Shown piece by piece: positions 45,711 through 56,436 of a DNA stretch of 64,000 nt. The stretch's first letter is position 1; each line of letters begins with the position of its first letter. The stretch comes from Idiomarina sp. A28L. Its GTDB lineage: Bacteria; Pseudomonadota; Gammaproteobacteria; Enterobacterales; Alteromonadaceae. Below the pieces are notes generated by a model. The model had not been told where the DNA came from, ran no database searches, and saw only the letters and a list, made by a program, of their open reading frames with translations. The position numbers and the translations under genes are program-made. The DNA lies in contig NZ_AFPO01000007.1 in NCBI RefSeq assembly GCF_000218785.1, positions 124,001 through 188,000 of the forward strand. The letters are read 5' to 3'.

Positions 45711-46511
45711 TTATTTTGCAGCTTTTTCCTGCTGTTTACGAATACGATCTAAACGGCCTTCAAAGCCTGTTTTGGTTTTATCATCTAAACCAAACTCCAG
45801 AGCTTTTTCACAAACCGCAATCGCTTCACTATATTGCCCATCTTCAGCAAGCAATGTTGCGTAATTTTGAAAGGTAAGCACTTGCGGCAATGAACCACCA
45901 TTGGCTTTCTTCAACGGCTTAACAATATCGGCGAACTCACCAATATGTTGCTTAGAAAAGGTTTTGCTAATTTGTCGCCAACCAGCATCATTGCGGTTTT
46001 TATAGCTGTTTTCAGTAATCTGTTGATACATGCGGTGCCGAGTTAAAGGATCTTTCGTTTTTTCTAGCTCCGCCACTGGTTGCGATAGTTCATCGGGAAT
46101 TTCAGCGCCAAGTGGTGATGGCTGCGATTTATTGCCACTATCGATAATAGGATCGACATCTTTAGACGGGGCTTTTTTAGCCGCAGGCGCTTTTTTAACG
46201 GTAGATGCTTTCTTCGGCGCTGCCGATTTTTTCGCCGCAGGCTTCTTGGCAGTCGGTTTTTTAGCAGCCGTTTTTGTTGCTACGGCTTCTTTCCCGGTTT
46301 CCACCGCTTCTTTGGTTGCTGCTTTTGTATTTTTAACTAACCGTGCCGCATCTTCCTTCAGTTCGGCCTCTTTCTCGCTAGCTTCAGCTTGTACTTTGGC
46401 CGCCGATGCGTCTGATTCTGCATGCCCAGAAGCATTCATTTTCAGTAAGCGCCGTGCAAGAAACACGATTACAATTACAACAATAATAAGAAAAAAAAGA
46501 TTTTGTGCCAT
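45711..46511 (-). CDS. Membrane-anchored Lys/Ala-rich protein with TPR-like C-terminus
   Basis: A 266-residue protein I cannot name. It has an N-terminal transmembrane helix (about residues 4-20, NLFFLIIVVIVIVFLA), a charged helical segment, and a histone-H1-like stretch at about 75-120 built from AAKKP/AAKKS/APKKA repeats. After a Pro/Ser linker comes a helical C-terminal domain (about 150-260) with the tetratricopeptide-like line YATLLAEDGQYSEAIAVCEKALEFG. The basic stretch could bind nucleic acid or phospholipid, or act as a flexible spacer. It stands between the globin and hemF genes as a single gene with its own terminator. Confidence 0.7.
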   Translation of the reverse strand: MAQNLFFLIIVVIVIVFLARRLLKMNASGHAESDASAAKVQAEASEKEAELKEDAARLVKNTKAATKEAVETGKEAVATKTAAKKPTAKKPAAKKSAAPKKASTVKKAPAAKKAPSKDVDPIIDSGNKSQPSPLGAEIPDELSQPVAELEKTKDPLTRHRMYQQITENSYKNRNDAGWRQISKTFSKQHIGEFADIVKPLKKANGGSLPQVLTFQNYATLLAEDGQYSEAIAVCEKALEFGLDDKTKTGFEGRLDRIRKQQEKAAK

Positions 46512-46652
46512 GAATGCCCCTAGATTCGATTATTTTTTATTCGAATTTCAGCATAATATCAAAACTCTGTGCTGACAAGTGTTCGCTGATAATTGATCAT
46601 CCTATTCAGGGATTAACGGGCTAATGTTCACTATTCAGAACCGTGTTAATAG

Positions 46653-48148
<1,496 letters not shown>

Positions 48149-48185
48149 AGCAGTTATTCCGTAACCATGAATTTAATTTTCCGCA

Positions 48186-48749
48186 TTATATCGGCTCTGA
48201 TTTGTATTCGCATTGTTTTTGCGGGCAACGCAGGCGCACGCCTGCGGCGGAATCTCGCTTCACCAAAATACTCCAGCCACAATCGGGGCAAGCTTCGGCT
48301 ACCGGTTCTTCATTCAATGCATATTTACATTTTGGGTACCGATCACAGGCATGAAACTGCTTACCGTAACGATTGGTTCGTGTTTGCAGATGGCCTTTTT
48401 TACATTCTGGGCAGGTGATACTCTCGTTACTCGGCGTTTTATCTGCCGTTGGATCGAGCATGAAATGACATGTAGGAAAGGCACTACAACCAATAAACAA
48501 GCCATAGCGGCCTTTTTTTAATAATAAGCCAGCACCACAATCGGGGCACTCTTCACCGGGTAGTGATTGCGGTTCAAAATCACCGGCTTCATGCAACGAT
48601 TGCGTGTAATCACATTGAGGGTAACTGCTGCAGCCCCAAAACGAGTTGGTGCCGATATGTTTGAGCTTTACCGCGCTATTACAGCGCGGACAAGGCTCTG
48701 CTCGCACATCGCTTCGCTCTGGCGAGTTAAAAAGTTCGGATGATGTCAT
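48186..48749 (-). CDS. Topoisomerase-type zinc-ribbon protein (YrdD-like)
   Basis: A 187-residue soluble protein composed of four C4 zinc ribbons like those in the C-terminus of topoisomerase I, with no topoisomerase catalytic part. The Cys pairs are CPRC/CSSYPQC, CPDC/CSAFPTC, CPEC/CDRYPKC and CPDC/CPQKQC. E. coli YrdD has the same make-up and the same neighbours (smg, tsaC). It probably binds single-stranded DNA or RNA, but the biological role is not known. It follows smg by 27 bases in what looks like a dprA-smg-yrdD-tsaC-hemF run. Confidence 0.9.
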   Translation of the reverse strand: MTSSELFNSPERSDVRAEPCPRCNSAVKLKHIGTNSFWGCSSYPQCDYTQSLHEAGDFEPQSLPGEECPDCGAGLLLKKGRYGLFIGCSAFPTCHFMLDPTADKTPSNESITCPECKKGHLQTRTNRYGKQFHACDRYPKCKYALNEEPVAEACPDCGWSILVKRDSAAGVRLRCPQKQCEYKSEPI

Positions 48750-48776
48750 TCTCGCCTCAATGGTTTCTATGCATTC

Positions 48777-49253
48777 TTAATGCATTAGCCCCTGCGGCTC
48801 CTCGAACAACAACTCTTCCATTTGGCTATAGGCATCTTCGTGGCCAGGAACGTTAAACAACACCATCAAAATAACCCACTTCAAATCTTCCAGTAGGAAT
48901 TGCGGCGTATCAAGTTCCATAACCCGATCTATCACCATTTCACGAGTGGTAAAATCGAGAACCCCAATTTGTTCTAAGTAGAGTAGAAAGCCACGCGATT
49001 GCATATCCAAGCGTGCTTGCTCTTCCGGCGTATACGCACGGAAAGATGCCGCAGGCGCAGATTGCACTAAGTACGGGTGGTCTTTACTATCCTGCAAGTC
49101 GGCCAAACGTTCTAACCAAGCGAGTGCCTTGCCGATTTCCTGTTCATGGAAACCCGCGCGGGTAAGCTCGTCAGTCAGTTCATCGTGGTCCACTACCACT
49201 TCCATTTCCGAATGGACGTAGTTCTCAAACAAGTACATGAGGATATCAAACAC
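48777..49253 (-). CDS. smg: Smg family protein (DUF494)
   Basis: A 158-residue acidic, helical cytoplasmic protein starting [19 protein letters not shown], the recognisable beginning of Smg/DUF494. No enzyme motif is visible and the function is unknown. The gene is almost always next to dprA (smf), as here with a five-base gap, and then the zinc-ribbon gene. Length is the family norm (about 157). Confidence 0.93.
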   Translation of the reverse strand: MFDILMYLFENYVHSEMEVVVDHDELTDELTRAGFHEQEIGKALAWLERLADLQDSKDHPYLVQSAPAASFRAYTPEEQARLDMQSRGFLLYLEQIGVLDFTTREMVIDRVMELDTPQFLLEDLKWVILMVLFNVPGHEDAYSQMEELLFEEPQGLMH

Positions 49254-49258
49254 GGCTC

Positions 49259-50428
49259 TTACCTCCTCACCCTGACGTAACCGCCAGGTACTGTCTTAAT
49301 CCATCCATCCAACTCTAGACTGATGAGCTGGTTCACAACTACTGAAACAGAATCTTCACTCTGGCTTAATAACCAATCAAATGAAGTTGTTTCAAATCCC
49401 ACGTTAGCCAATAAACGTTCGTTTGCCAATACGTTTAATGGAATTTTCGTAGAATTCTTTCCAGCAATTCCCGAAGTTAATCCAGAATTGCTTATTTTAT
49501 TCGGCTCTTCATGTTTAAAAGCAATCTCTGCCGGTTTCGCTTTTCTGCTCTCTATAGCTTTATCGGCCGCGAATAAATCCGCTTGAGCTGGCAGCTCCGC
49601 CAGAATATCTTCGCTGCGGGTTACTAGCTTTGCACCTTGCTGAATCAACAAGTGGCAGCCTTCGCTGCCTGGGTGCGGCACTGGCCCGGGAATAGCAAAA
49701 ACTTCTCGGCCCTGTTCTACTGCATAACGCGCTGTAATCAACGATCCGCTTTTCAAAGTAGCTTCAGCTACTAAAACGCCTAAGCTAATACCACTAATTA
49801 TACGGTTTCTAGCCGGAAAATGTTCAGTTTTCGCCGGTGTGCCGGGTGCATACTCGCTCAACACGATTCCTGCAGCCGCAATATCATTGCGCAATTGCCG
49901 ATTTCGCGGCGGATACACTAAATCGATACCACAACCTAAAACTGCAATGGTTGGCATACCTTGTGCGAGCGCGGTTCGGTGCGCTAAGCCATCAATACCC
50001 AATGCCATACCGCTAACAATGCCCCAGCCTTGTTGGCAAAGTTCAACAACCATTTGTTCCGTTAAACTTAACGCCAAAGGCGACGCTTTGCGGCTTCCAA
50101 TCACAGCTAGCAACGGGTACTGCAAAAGTGTTTTATCACCAATTCCAAAAAGTAATATGGGGGCTCGATATATCTCTTTCAAGGCTTCTGGAAACTCGCT
50201 ATCTAAACAGTGCAACAGGAAGTGTTTACGATCCGAATGCAGCCACTGATAAGTTCGCTCTACAAGGCCACGAGGCAATTCTGGGAGTTGTTTTTCAATT
50301 TGCGCTGGTATTTCAAACTCCCCGCTGGTTTGCCAAAACTCGCGTAATTCTCGCTTTAATTTTTCGGGGGCGCGCTGCACAGCCAACCAAAGGGTTAATT
50401 CTCGATGATTCCAATCGCTTGTTTGCAT
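49259..50428 (-). CDS. dprA: DNA processing protein DprA (Smf)
   Basis: DprA binds incoming single-stranded DNA during natural transformation and loads RecA. The 389-residue protein has an N-terminal SAM-like region, the Rossmann-type core (about 100-300) with [42 protein letters not shown] and [22 protein letters not shown], and a C-terminal winged-helix domain (about 320-389, ending [14 protein letters not shown]). All expected blocks are present. It is divergent from def across 150 bp. Its presence does not prove competence, since dprA is widespread. Confidence 0.95.
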   Translation of the reverse strand: MQTSDWNHRELTLWLAVQRAPEKLKRELREFWQTSGEFEIPAQIEKQLPELPRGLVERTYQWLHSDRKHFLLHCLDSEFPEALKEIYRAPILLFGIGDKTLLQYPLLAVIGSRKASPLALSLTEQMVVELCQQGWGIVSGMALGIDGLAHRTALAQGMPTIAVLGCGIDLVYPPRNRQLRNDIAAAGIVLSEYAPGTPAKTEHFPARNRIISGISLGVLVAEATLKSGSLITARYAVEQGREVFAIPGPVPHPGSEGCHLLIQQGAKLVTRSEDILAELPAQADLFAADKAIESRKAKPAEIAFKHEEPNKISNSGLTSGIAGKNSTKIPLNVLANERLLANVGFETTSFDWLLSQSEDSVSVVVNQLISLELDGWIKTVPGGYVRVRR

Positions 50429-50576
50429 CTATTCATCCTTGTTTTCAGCAAATTTAATCTCCATATTGGCAATATAGAAAGAGAACAGAATGAAGCAACA
50501 CAAACCCTGTCAATTCAGCGATCTTCCCGTTAAAATTAGTAATATCACTGAATTCAACTGCAAAAGAGTTTTACCT

Positions 50577-51089
50577 ATGGCAGAAATGACAATATTAAAG
50601 TACCCAGATGAACGTTTACGCACGGTAGCGAAACCGATAGAAAGCGTAGATGATGCATTGCGCCAAGTAATCGATGATATGTTCGAAACCATGTATAGCT
50701 CGGAAGGCGTAGGTTTAGCCGCCACACAAGTGAATGTACACAAACGGTTATTCATTGCTGATTGCAGCGAAAAAGGCAACGAACCACTGGTATTTATTAA
50801 TCCGGTAATCACTGAACGCGATGGCATTTACGAAAATGAAGAAGGCTGTTTAAGTTTTCCAAATGTATACGCAAAAGTTGAACGTGCTGGCAAAATCAAG
50901 GTTCGCGCGCTAGATCGCGAAGGCGAAATTTTTGAGCGTGAAGCTGAAGGCCTTTTAGCCATCTGCATCCAGCATGAAATTGATCACTTGAACGGTAAAC
51001 TGTTTGTTGATTACCTTTCGCCTCTTAAACGCGATCGCATTCGGAAAAAATTGGAAAAAGAAGCACGTTTAGAAGCAAAACAAGCCTAA
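50577..51089 (+). CDS. def: Peptide deformylase
   Basis: Def removes the formyl group from the N-terminal Met of new proteins. I start at the ATG at 50577 ([15 protein letters not shown]), as family members begin near there; a longer in-frame start at 50490 adds 29 unrelated residues, and an ATG at 50586 is also possible. The 170-residue enzyme has the three metal-site motifs GVGLAATQ (44-51), EGCLS (89-93) and HEIDH (133-137), so Fe2+ binding should be intact. It is followed after 11 bases by fmt, with rsmB and trkA behind, the usual operon. Confidence 0.96.
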   Translation: MAEMTILKYPDERLRTVAKPIESVDDALRQVIDDMFETMYSSEGVGLAATQVNVHKRLFIADCSEKGNEPLVFINPVITERDGIYENEEGCLSFPNVYAKVERAGKIKVRALDREGEIFEREAEGLLAICIQHEIDHLNGKLFVDYLSPLKRDRIRKKLEKEARLEAKQA

Positions 51090-51100
51090 GGAACACCTGA

Positions 51101-52075
51101 GTGCGGATAATTTTTGCAGGAACTCCGGATTTCGCAGCTCGCCATTTACAGGCGTTGCTAGAAGCCCATGATTTAGATGTTGTAGCGGTATACACACAAC
51201 CCGACCGCCCCGCTGGCCGAGGTAAAAAACTACAGGCTAGTGCGGTTAAACAGCTTGCCGTGGAACATAATTTGCCGGTTGCTCAACCGAGCAGTTTGAA
51301 AACTGCTGAGGCGCAAGCTGAACTGGCATCCTGGCAAGCTGATGTAATGGTGGTAGTGGCTTATGGCCTTATTTTACCGCCAGCCGCGTTAGCTATTCCG
51401 CGCTTAGGTTGTGTTAATGTTCACGGTTCGCTATTACCTCGCTGGCGTGGTGCAGCTCCTATTCAACGGGCAATTTGGGCGGGCGATAATGAAACCGGCG
51501 TTACCATTATGCAAATGGATGTAGGCTTGGATACCGGCCCAATGCTTGCGAAATCGTGGTTACAAATAGAGCCTACCGATACCTCTGCGTCCCTATACGA
51601 AAAGCTTGCAAAGCTTGGCCCGTTAGCTTTAGTTGAAACCTTACGCAACATGAACACTGGCGATGCTCGCGCGGTACCACAAGAATCAGTGAAAGCAACT
51701 TATGCGGCGAAACTAAGCAAAGAAGAGGGCGAAATTGATTGGCATCAGCCTGCGGCCTTTATTGAGCGCTGTGTACGGGCGTTTAACCCTTGGCCTGGCA
51801 GTGTTTTCCACCACCCACAGCATCCTGATCAACCAATAAAAGTATGGCGTGCCCAAGTTATTAAAGGCGCACCGGCAAAGGCTCCTGGCAGCATTATTCA
51901 AGCCGATAAAACCGGTATTGATATCGCCTGCGGTGAAGATACCCTGCGGTTATTAGAATTGCAGCTCGCCGGTAAAAAACCAATGCTCATAGCCGATTTA
52001 CTTAATGCTCGGCGTGATTGGTTTCTGCCCGGAACGCAACTTGCTGGCGCGAGCCATGATCGGAGCAATTCGTGA
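51101..52075 (+). CDS. fmt: Methionyl-tRNA formyltransferase
   Basis: Fmt formylates initiator Met-tRNA with 10-formyltetrahydrofolate. The 324-residue protein starts at GTG 51101 with AAGGA upstream and has the N-terminal formyltransferase domain ([16 protein letters not shown], and [18 protein letters not shown] containing the catalytic Asn-His-Asp region, with [17 protein letters not shown]) and the C-terminal OB-fold domain (about 205-310). It overlaps rsmB by four bases (GTGA), coupling translation. Confidence 0.96.
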   Translation: MRIIFAGTPDFAARHLQALLEAHDLDVVAVYTQPDRPAGRGKKLQASAVKQLAVEHNLPVAQPSSLKTAEAQAELASWQADVMVVVAYGLILPPAALAIPRLGCVNVHGSLLPRWRGAAPIQRAIWAGDNETGVTIMQMDVGLDTGPMLAKSWLQIEPTDTSASLYEKLAKLGPLALVETLRNMNTGDARAVPQESVKATYAAKLSKEEGEIDWHQPAAFIERCVRAFNPWPGSVFHHPQHPDQPIKVWRAQVIKGAPAKAPGSIIQADKTGIDIACGEDTLRLLELQLAGKKPMLIADLLNARRDWFLPGTQLAGASHDRSNS

Positions 52076-53448
52076 ATAGTGCGGCCGCTTCGCGCGCGGC
52101 TGCAGCGAAAATATTGCAGCAAGTATTGCAACACGGCCGCTCATTAAGCCAAGCAATTCCGAATGAAACCGAACATTTAGAAGCCAACACTCGTGCTTTT
52201 GCACAAGCTATCTGCTATCAAGTACTACGCCAGTTACCAAGCTATGAGTGGCTTATTGCTCAACTGATTGAAAAGCCGCTAAAAAGCAAAGTTCGTATCG
52301 TTCATTACCTATTATTAGTTGGCTTGTGTCAGCTTCGCGATATGCGCGTTCCTGCTCACGCCGCTATTGCTGAAACCGTAGAAGCCTGCATTGCGGTTCG
52401 GCAGAAGAACCTGAAGGGCATGGTAAATGCCGTTCTACGATCTTATCAGCGCCAGCAAGAAGCTCTGGAAACACAACTTGCCCAGCTTAGCGCGCAAACG
52501 CCGGCATTAGCTTATAACCATCCGGGTTGGCTTTTAAAGCGATTACAAAACGCCTACCCCCAGCTGTGGCCAGCCATTTGCGAAGCGAATAATATAGCGC
52601 CGCCTTTGTGGCTTCGAGTAAACACACAGCACCATTCTCCCGCTGAGTATCTGGCAAAACTCAAAGCCGCAGGCATCGAAGCATATGCCGATAAATATTC
52701 CGCCATTCAGCTCGCTCAAGGCATAGATGTAACTCAACTTCCGGGCTTTGCTGAAGGCCACGTTTCGGTGCAGGATCGTTCGGCACAATTTGCCGCCCAT
52801 ATCTTAGCCGCAGAACCGGGCATGCGTGTACTAGATGCATGCGCAGCTCCCGGCGGAAAAACCGTACATTTGCTCGAACACACCGCCGATATACAAGTAA
52901 CCGCAATTGATTTCGATGCTAGCCGCCTGCAACGAGTGCATGAAAATCTTACACGTATGCGCGTGCGAGCAGAGGTTATTTGCGGTGATGCTGCCAATCC
53001 AGAAGAATGGTGGGATGGCCAATTATTCGATCGTATTCTACTCGATGCCCCCTGCTCCGCAACTGGGGTTATTCGCCGTCATCCAGATATAAAATGGCTG
53101 CGCCGAGCAGATGATATTGATGCCCTCGTTGAGCTTCAAAGCCGCATTCTTAGCGCTCAATGGCAGCTATTGAAACCCGGCGGCCGTTTACTATACGCAA
53201 CCTGTTCAGTGCTGCCAGAAGAAAACATACTGCAAATTCAATCATTTCTAGCTACAGTTGATGATGCAGAGGCGATTGCAATCCCGATTGAAAAAGATAC
53301 AGTGGGCGGTGCGGAGGCCCTAGATAACTCAGCAAGTGCTGGTTGGCAGCTATTGCCAGGCGCTGCAGATACTAAAAGCACTGGAAGCACTGGGAGCACT
53401 GAAGGTGGCGATGGCTTTTTCTATTTCTTACTCCAAAAGCGCAAATAA
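52072..53448 (+). CDS. rsmB: 16S rRNA m5C967 methyltransferase RsmB
   Basis: RsmB methylates C967 of 16S rRNA. The 458-residue protein has an N-terminal NusB-like RNA-binding domain (about residues 1-135) and a C-terminal Rossmann methyltransferase with the AdoMet loop [17 protein letters not shown], the motif [20 protein letters not shown] and the catalytic Cys in [13 protein letters not shown]. Start is GTG at 52072. Near the C-terminus three tandem 9-bp units (53377-53403) encode STG-STG-STE, a small in-frame repeat within a variable loop just before the final strand GFFYFLLQK. Confidence 0.95.
   Translation: MNSAAASRAAAAKILQQVLQHGRSLSQAIPNETEHLEANTRAFAQAICYQVLRQLPSYEWLIAQLIEKPLKSKVRIVHYLLLVGLCQLRDMRVPAHAAIAETVEACIAVRQKNLKGMVNAVLRSYQRQQEALETQLAQLSAQTPALAYNHPGWLLKRLQNAYPQLWPAICEANNIAPPLWLRVNTQHHSPAEYLAKLKAAGIEAYADKYSAIQLAQGIDVTQLPGFAEGHVSVQDRSAQFAAHILAAEPGMRVLDACAAPGGKTVHLLEHTADIQVTAIDFDASRLQRVHENLTRMRVRAEVICGDAANPEEWWDGQLFDRILLDAPCSATGVIRRHPDIKWLRRADDIDALVELQSRILSAQWQLLKPGGRLLYATCSVLPEENILQIQSFLATVDDAEAIAIPIEKDTVGGAEALDNSASAGWQLLPGAADTKSTGSTGSTEGGDGFFYFLLQKRK
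53377..53403 (+). repeat. Three tandem 9-bp units inside rsmB
   Basis: AGCACTGGA, AGCACTGGG and AGCACTGAA follow each other and encode Ser-Thr-Gly, Ser-Thr-Gly, Ser-Thr-Glu. Unit changes would keep the reading frame. Confidence 0.9.
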
Positions 53449-53461
53449 TTAGGCCAAGAAC

Positions 53462-54844
53462 ATGAAAAAAGTAATTATTGTGGGAGCGGGCCGCGTTGGG
53501 GCCACACTTGCCGAAAGCTTGGTGAGCGAACGCAATGAAGTTACCGTGGTAGATCAAAATCGGGTGCTGTTAGAGCAACTGCAAGATAAGCATGATTTAC
53601 GCGTAATTCAGGGCAATGGCGCACACCCCGATGTGTTGCGCTCCGCCGGTGCTGATGATGCCGATATGCTCATTGCGGTAAGTAGCCTAGATGAAGTAAA
53701 CATGCTCTCGTGCCAAGTAGCGCATAGTATTTTTAATACCCCAATGAAAATCGCGCGAGTGCGCTCCGAGCAATATACTAAATACCATGATCAACTGTTT
53801 CGCAAAGAGCAACTCCCGGTAGACCACATCATATCGCCAGAACAGTTAGTAACCACTTACATAAAACGCCTAATTGATTATCCCGGCGCGTTACAGGTGA
53901 TTGAGTTTGCCGAAGGTAAAGTAAGTTTAGTAGCGGTAAAGGCCTCATATGGCGGTAAGCTTGTAGGCCATGCCATTGCTGCTTTGCGAAAACATATACC
54001 AAATATCGATACTCGTGTAGCAGCAATATTCCGGCAAAATCGTGCCATTCGTCCACTCGGCAGCACCATTATCGAAGCCGACGATGAAGTGTTTTTTGTA
54101 GCCGATACCAAAGATATTCGAGCTGTTATGCAAGAGCTACAACCTTTAGAAGCCCGTTACAAAAACATTATGATTATGGGTGGTGGCCACATTGGTTCGG
54201 GTTTAGCTCGGCAACTTGAAGAAAGCCACAAAATTAAAATTATTGAACTTGGCCTAGCGCGAGCTGAACAACTCAGTGCCGAATTGAGCTCGAAAACCTT
54301 AGTGTTGCATGGTGATGCCACCGATCAGGTAATGCTCAGTGAAGAACGTATCGAAGAAATTGATGCCTTTATTGCGGTAACCAATGATGATGAAGCCAAT
54401 ATCATGGCCGCGCTATTAGCGAAGCGTATGGGCGCCAAGAAAACCATGGTGTTGATTCAACGCAGCGCTTACGTTGATTTAGTGCAAGGTGGCGAGATTG
54501 ATGTTGCGATATCGCCGCAGCAAGCCACTATATCGGCTCTACTTAAGCATATACATCGTTCTGATTTTGCCAGTGCCTACTCCCTTCGCCGTGGCGCAGC
54601 CGAAGCTATTGAAGCCGTTGCTCGTGGCGATGAAAAAACCTCGCAAGTAGTAGGCCGTGAAGTGGGTGAATTAAAACTGCCGCCGGGCACTACCATTGGT
54701 GCCGTAGTGCGTGGTTCCGAGGTATTAATTGCCCACGATGACACACTAATTCAAGCCGATGATCACGTTATTTTATTCTTGGTTGATAAGAAATATGTGA
54801 GTGAAATTGAACGGTTATTTGCGCCTGGCGCGCTATATTTTTAG
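53462..54844 (+). CDS. trkA: Trk system potassium uptake regulatory protein TrkA
   Basis: TrkA is the cytoplasmic NAD(H)-binding ring protein that gates the TrkH K+ channel. The 460-residue protein has two RCK_N-RCK_C repeats: the first Rossmann loop [14 protein letters not shown] at about 7-20 and the second [15 protein letters not shown] at about 239-253, each followed by a TrkA_C domain (about 145-225 and 375-455). It follows rsmB by 13 bases. Its partner trkH is directly convergent downstream. Confidence 0.97.
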   Translation: MKKVIIVGAGRVGATLAESLVSERNEVTVVDQNRVLLEQLQDKHDLRVIQGNGAHPDVLRSAGADDADMLIAVSSLDEVNMLSCQVAHSIFNTPMKIARVRSEQYTKYHDQLFRKEQLPVDHIISPEQLVTTYIKRLIDYPGALQVIEFAEGKVSLVAVKASYGGKLVGHAIAALRKHIPNIDTRVAAIFRQNRAIRPLGSTIIEADDEVFFVADTKDIRAVMQELQPLEARYKNIMIMGGGHIGSGLARQLEESHKIKIIELGLARAEQLSAELSSKTLVLHGDATDQVMLSEERIEEIDAFIAVTNDDEANIMAALLAKRMGAKKTMVLIQRSAYVDLVQGGEIDVAISPQQATISALLKHIHRSDFASAYSLRRGAAEAIEAVARGDEKTSQVVGREVGELKLPPGTTIGAVVRGSEVLIAHDDTLIQADDHVILFLVDKKYVSEIERLFAPGALYF

Positions 54845-54866
54845 ATACTTAATTCTTGCAACTCCG

Positions 54867-54900
54867 TGGAAACACTAATCCAAACCCATTAGTGTTTCCA
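54867..54900. terminator. Inverted repeat between convergent trkA and trkH
   Basis: A 13-bp perfect stem (54867-54879 with 54888-54900) and an eight-base loop. The right arm includes the last codons of trkH. There is no long T-run, so it is a likely but weaker bidirectional terminator or mRNA-end hairpin. Confidence 0.6.
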
Positions 54901-56388
54901 AAATGCCGGGGTGAATAACACCAGTAGCGTGAAAATCTCCAATCGCCCGAACAGCATGGAAAGAATAGCTATCCATTTGCCTGCATCGGATACGGTGGTG
55001 AAATTAGATGCTACCTCGCCAAGGCCTGGGCCTAAGTTATTTAATGTAGCTGCCGTAGCGCCAAAGGCGGAGTAATCATCAAGGCCAGTAGCTATAAATA
55101 AAAGCATAATGATTACAAACAACAAAGCATAGGTTGCAAAGAACCCCCACACCGCCTGCACCACCCGATCTGGCAAGGCTTTATCGCCCCACTTTACGGT
55201 AAACACCCCTTTCGGATGTATCAATCTATCAATTTCACGCTTACCTTGGCGGTATAGCAATAGCACCCGAATTACTTTTAAACCACCACCCGTTGAGCCC
55301 GCGCTGCCGCCAATGAAGCTGGCGAAAATCAACAACACAGGCAAAAACAATGGCCAGGTTATATAGCTTTCGGTAGTAAAACCTGCCGTAGTCGCAATAG
55401 ATACTGCTTGAAAAATACCGTGGAATAGTGAATCTGTCCAATCCGCGTGCCAGCGCTGGCTTAATAGCGTGATAACAACGATTGCCATTAAAACAAACTG
55501 AATTCCCATCAAGGCTCGAAATTCTGGATCTTTACTATAAGTAAGTAATGAACCTCTAGTCCAATCTCGGCGGTTCTTACCATCTACTCGGCGGCTATAC
55601 ATGCGCGGAAAAGCCGCGAAATGAAGGGCGAAATTAACCGCAGCAATGAGCAAAAACAACACACAGATCATATGAATTACCGGGTTATCGTAGTAACCCA
55701 TACTGGCATCGTGTGTTGAAAAGCCGCCGATAGCTACGGTAGAAAACGCATGGCCAATAGCATTAAACGGAGTCATGCCTGCTGCCCAATATGCAAGCGC
55801 ACAGGCAATGGTGATTCCTAGATAGATAAACCATAACTGCTTGGCTGTATCAGCAATGCGCGGGGTCATTTTGGAATCTTTCATTGGCCCTGGCATTTCA
55901 GCGCGATAGAGCTGAATGCCACCAATACCCAACAAAGGCAATATTGCCACCGCTAATACGATAATCCCCATACCACCTAGCCATTGCAGTTGTTGGCGGT
56001 AAAAACGATATGCGTGGGGTAATTCATCGATACCGGTAAGTACCGTTGCGCCTGTAGTGGTTAATGCGGAGAACGATTCAAACATTGAATCGGTGAAGCT
56101 TAACGAATAGGCATCTGGCATCCAGAATGGAATTGCACCTACCGAGCCCAAAACCACCCAAAACATAACAACAATAACAAAGCCTTCACGGGTTTTCAGT
56201 TCCTGCCGTTTATCACGGTTTGGGTACCAAACTAATATGCCAATTGTGAGGCTTAATAGAAAAGCGAGCAAAAACGCCCAGCCGCCACCATCTTCATAGA
56301 AATAGGCTAACGCTGCCGGAGGCAATAAAGTAACGCTAAAAATAGCGATAAGTAGGCCAAGGATCCGCAGAATTGTGCGTACTTGCAT
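54889..56388 (-). CDS. trkH: Trk potassium uptake channel TrkH
   Basis: TrkH is the K+-conducting inner membrane subunit of the Trk system. The 499-residue protein has the four-fold membrane-pore-membrane layout; pore-loop filters can be seen around LTTTGATVLTG (first), SIGGFSTHDAS-like FSTVAIGGFSTHD (second), SIATTAGFTTES (third) and NNLGPGLGEV (fourth). Length and N-terminus are typical. It is convergent with trkA, so the two partners are expressed from separate promoters. Confidence 0.95.
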   Translation of the reverse strand: MQVRTILRILGLLIAIFSVTLLPPAALAYFYEDGGGWAFLLAFLLSLTIGILVWYPNRDKRQELKTREGFVIVVMFWVVLGSVGAIPFWMPDAYSLSFTDSMFESFSALTTTGATVLTGIDELPHAYRFYRQQLQWLGGMGIIVLAVAILPLLGIGGIQLYRAEMPGPMKDSKMTPRIADTAKQLWFIYLGITIACALAYWAAGMTPFNAIGHAFSTVAIGGFSTHDASMGYYDNPVIHMICVLFLLIAAVNFALHFAAFPRMYSRRVDGKNRRDWTRGSLLTYSKDPEFRALMGIQFVLMAIVVITLLSQRWHADWTDSLFHGIFQAVSIATTAGFTTESYITWPLFLPVLLIFASFIGGSAGSTGGGLKVIRVLLLYRQGKREIDRLIHPKGVFTVKWGDKALPDRVVQAVWGFFATYALLFVIIMLLFIATGLDDYSAFGATAATLNNLGPGLGEVASNFTTVSDAGKWIAILSMLFGRLEIFTLLVLFTPAFWKH

Positions 56389-56436
56389 GAAAAGCCCTTT
56401 CTTCGGCTGAAGTTATTATTAGTTTTGATGTTAGCT

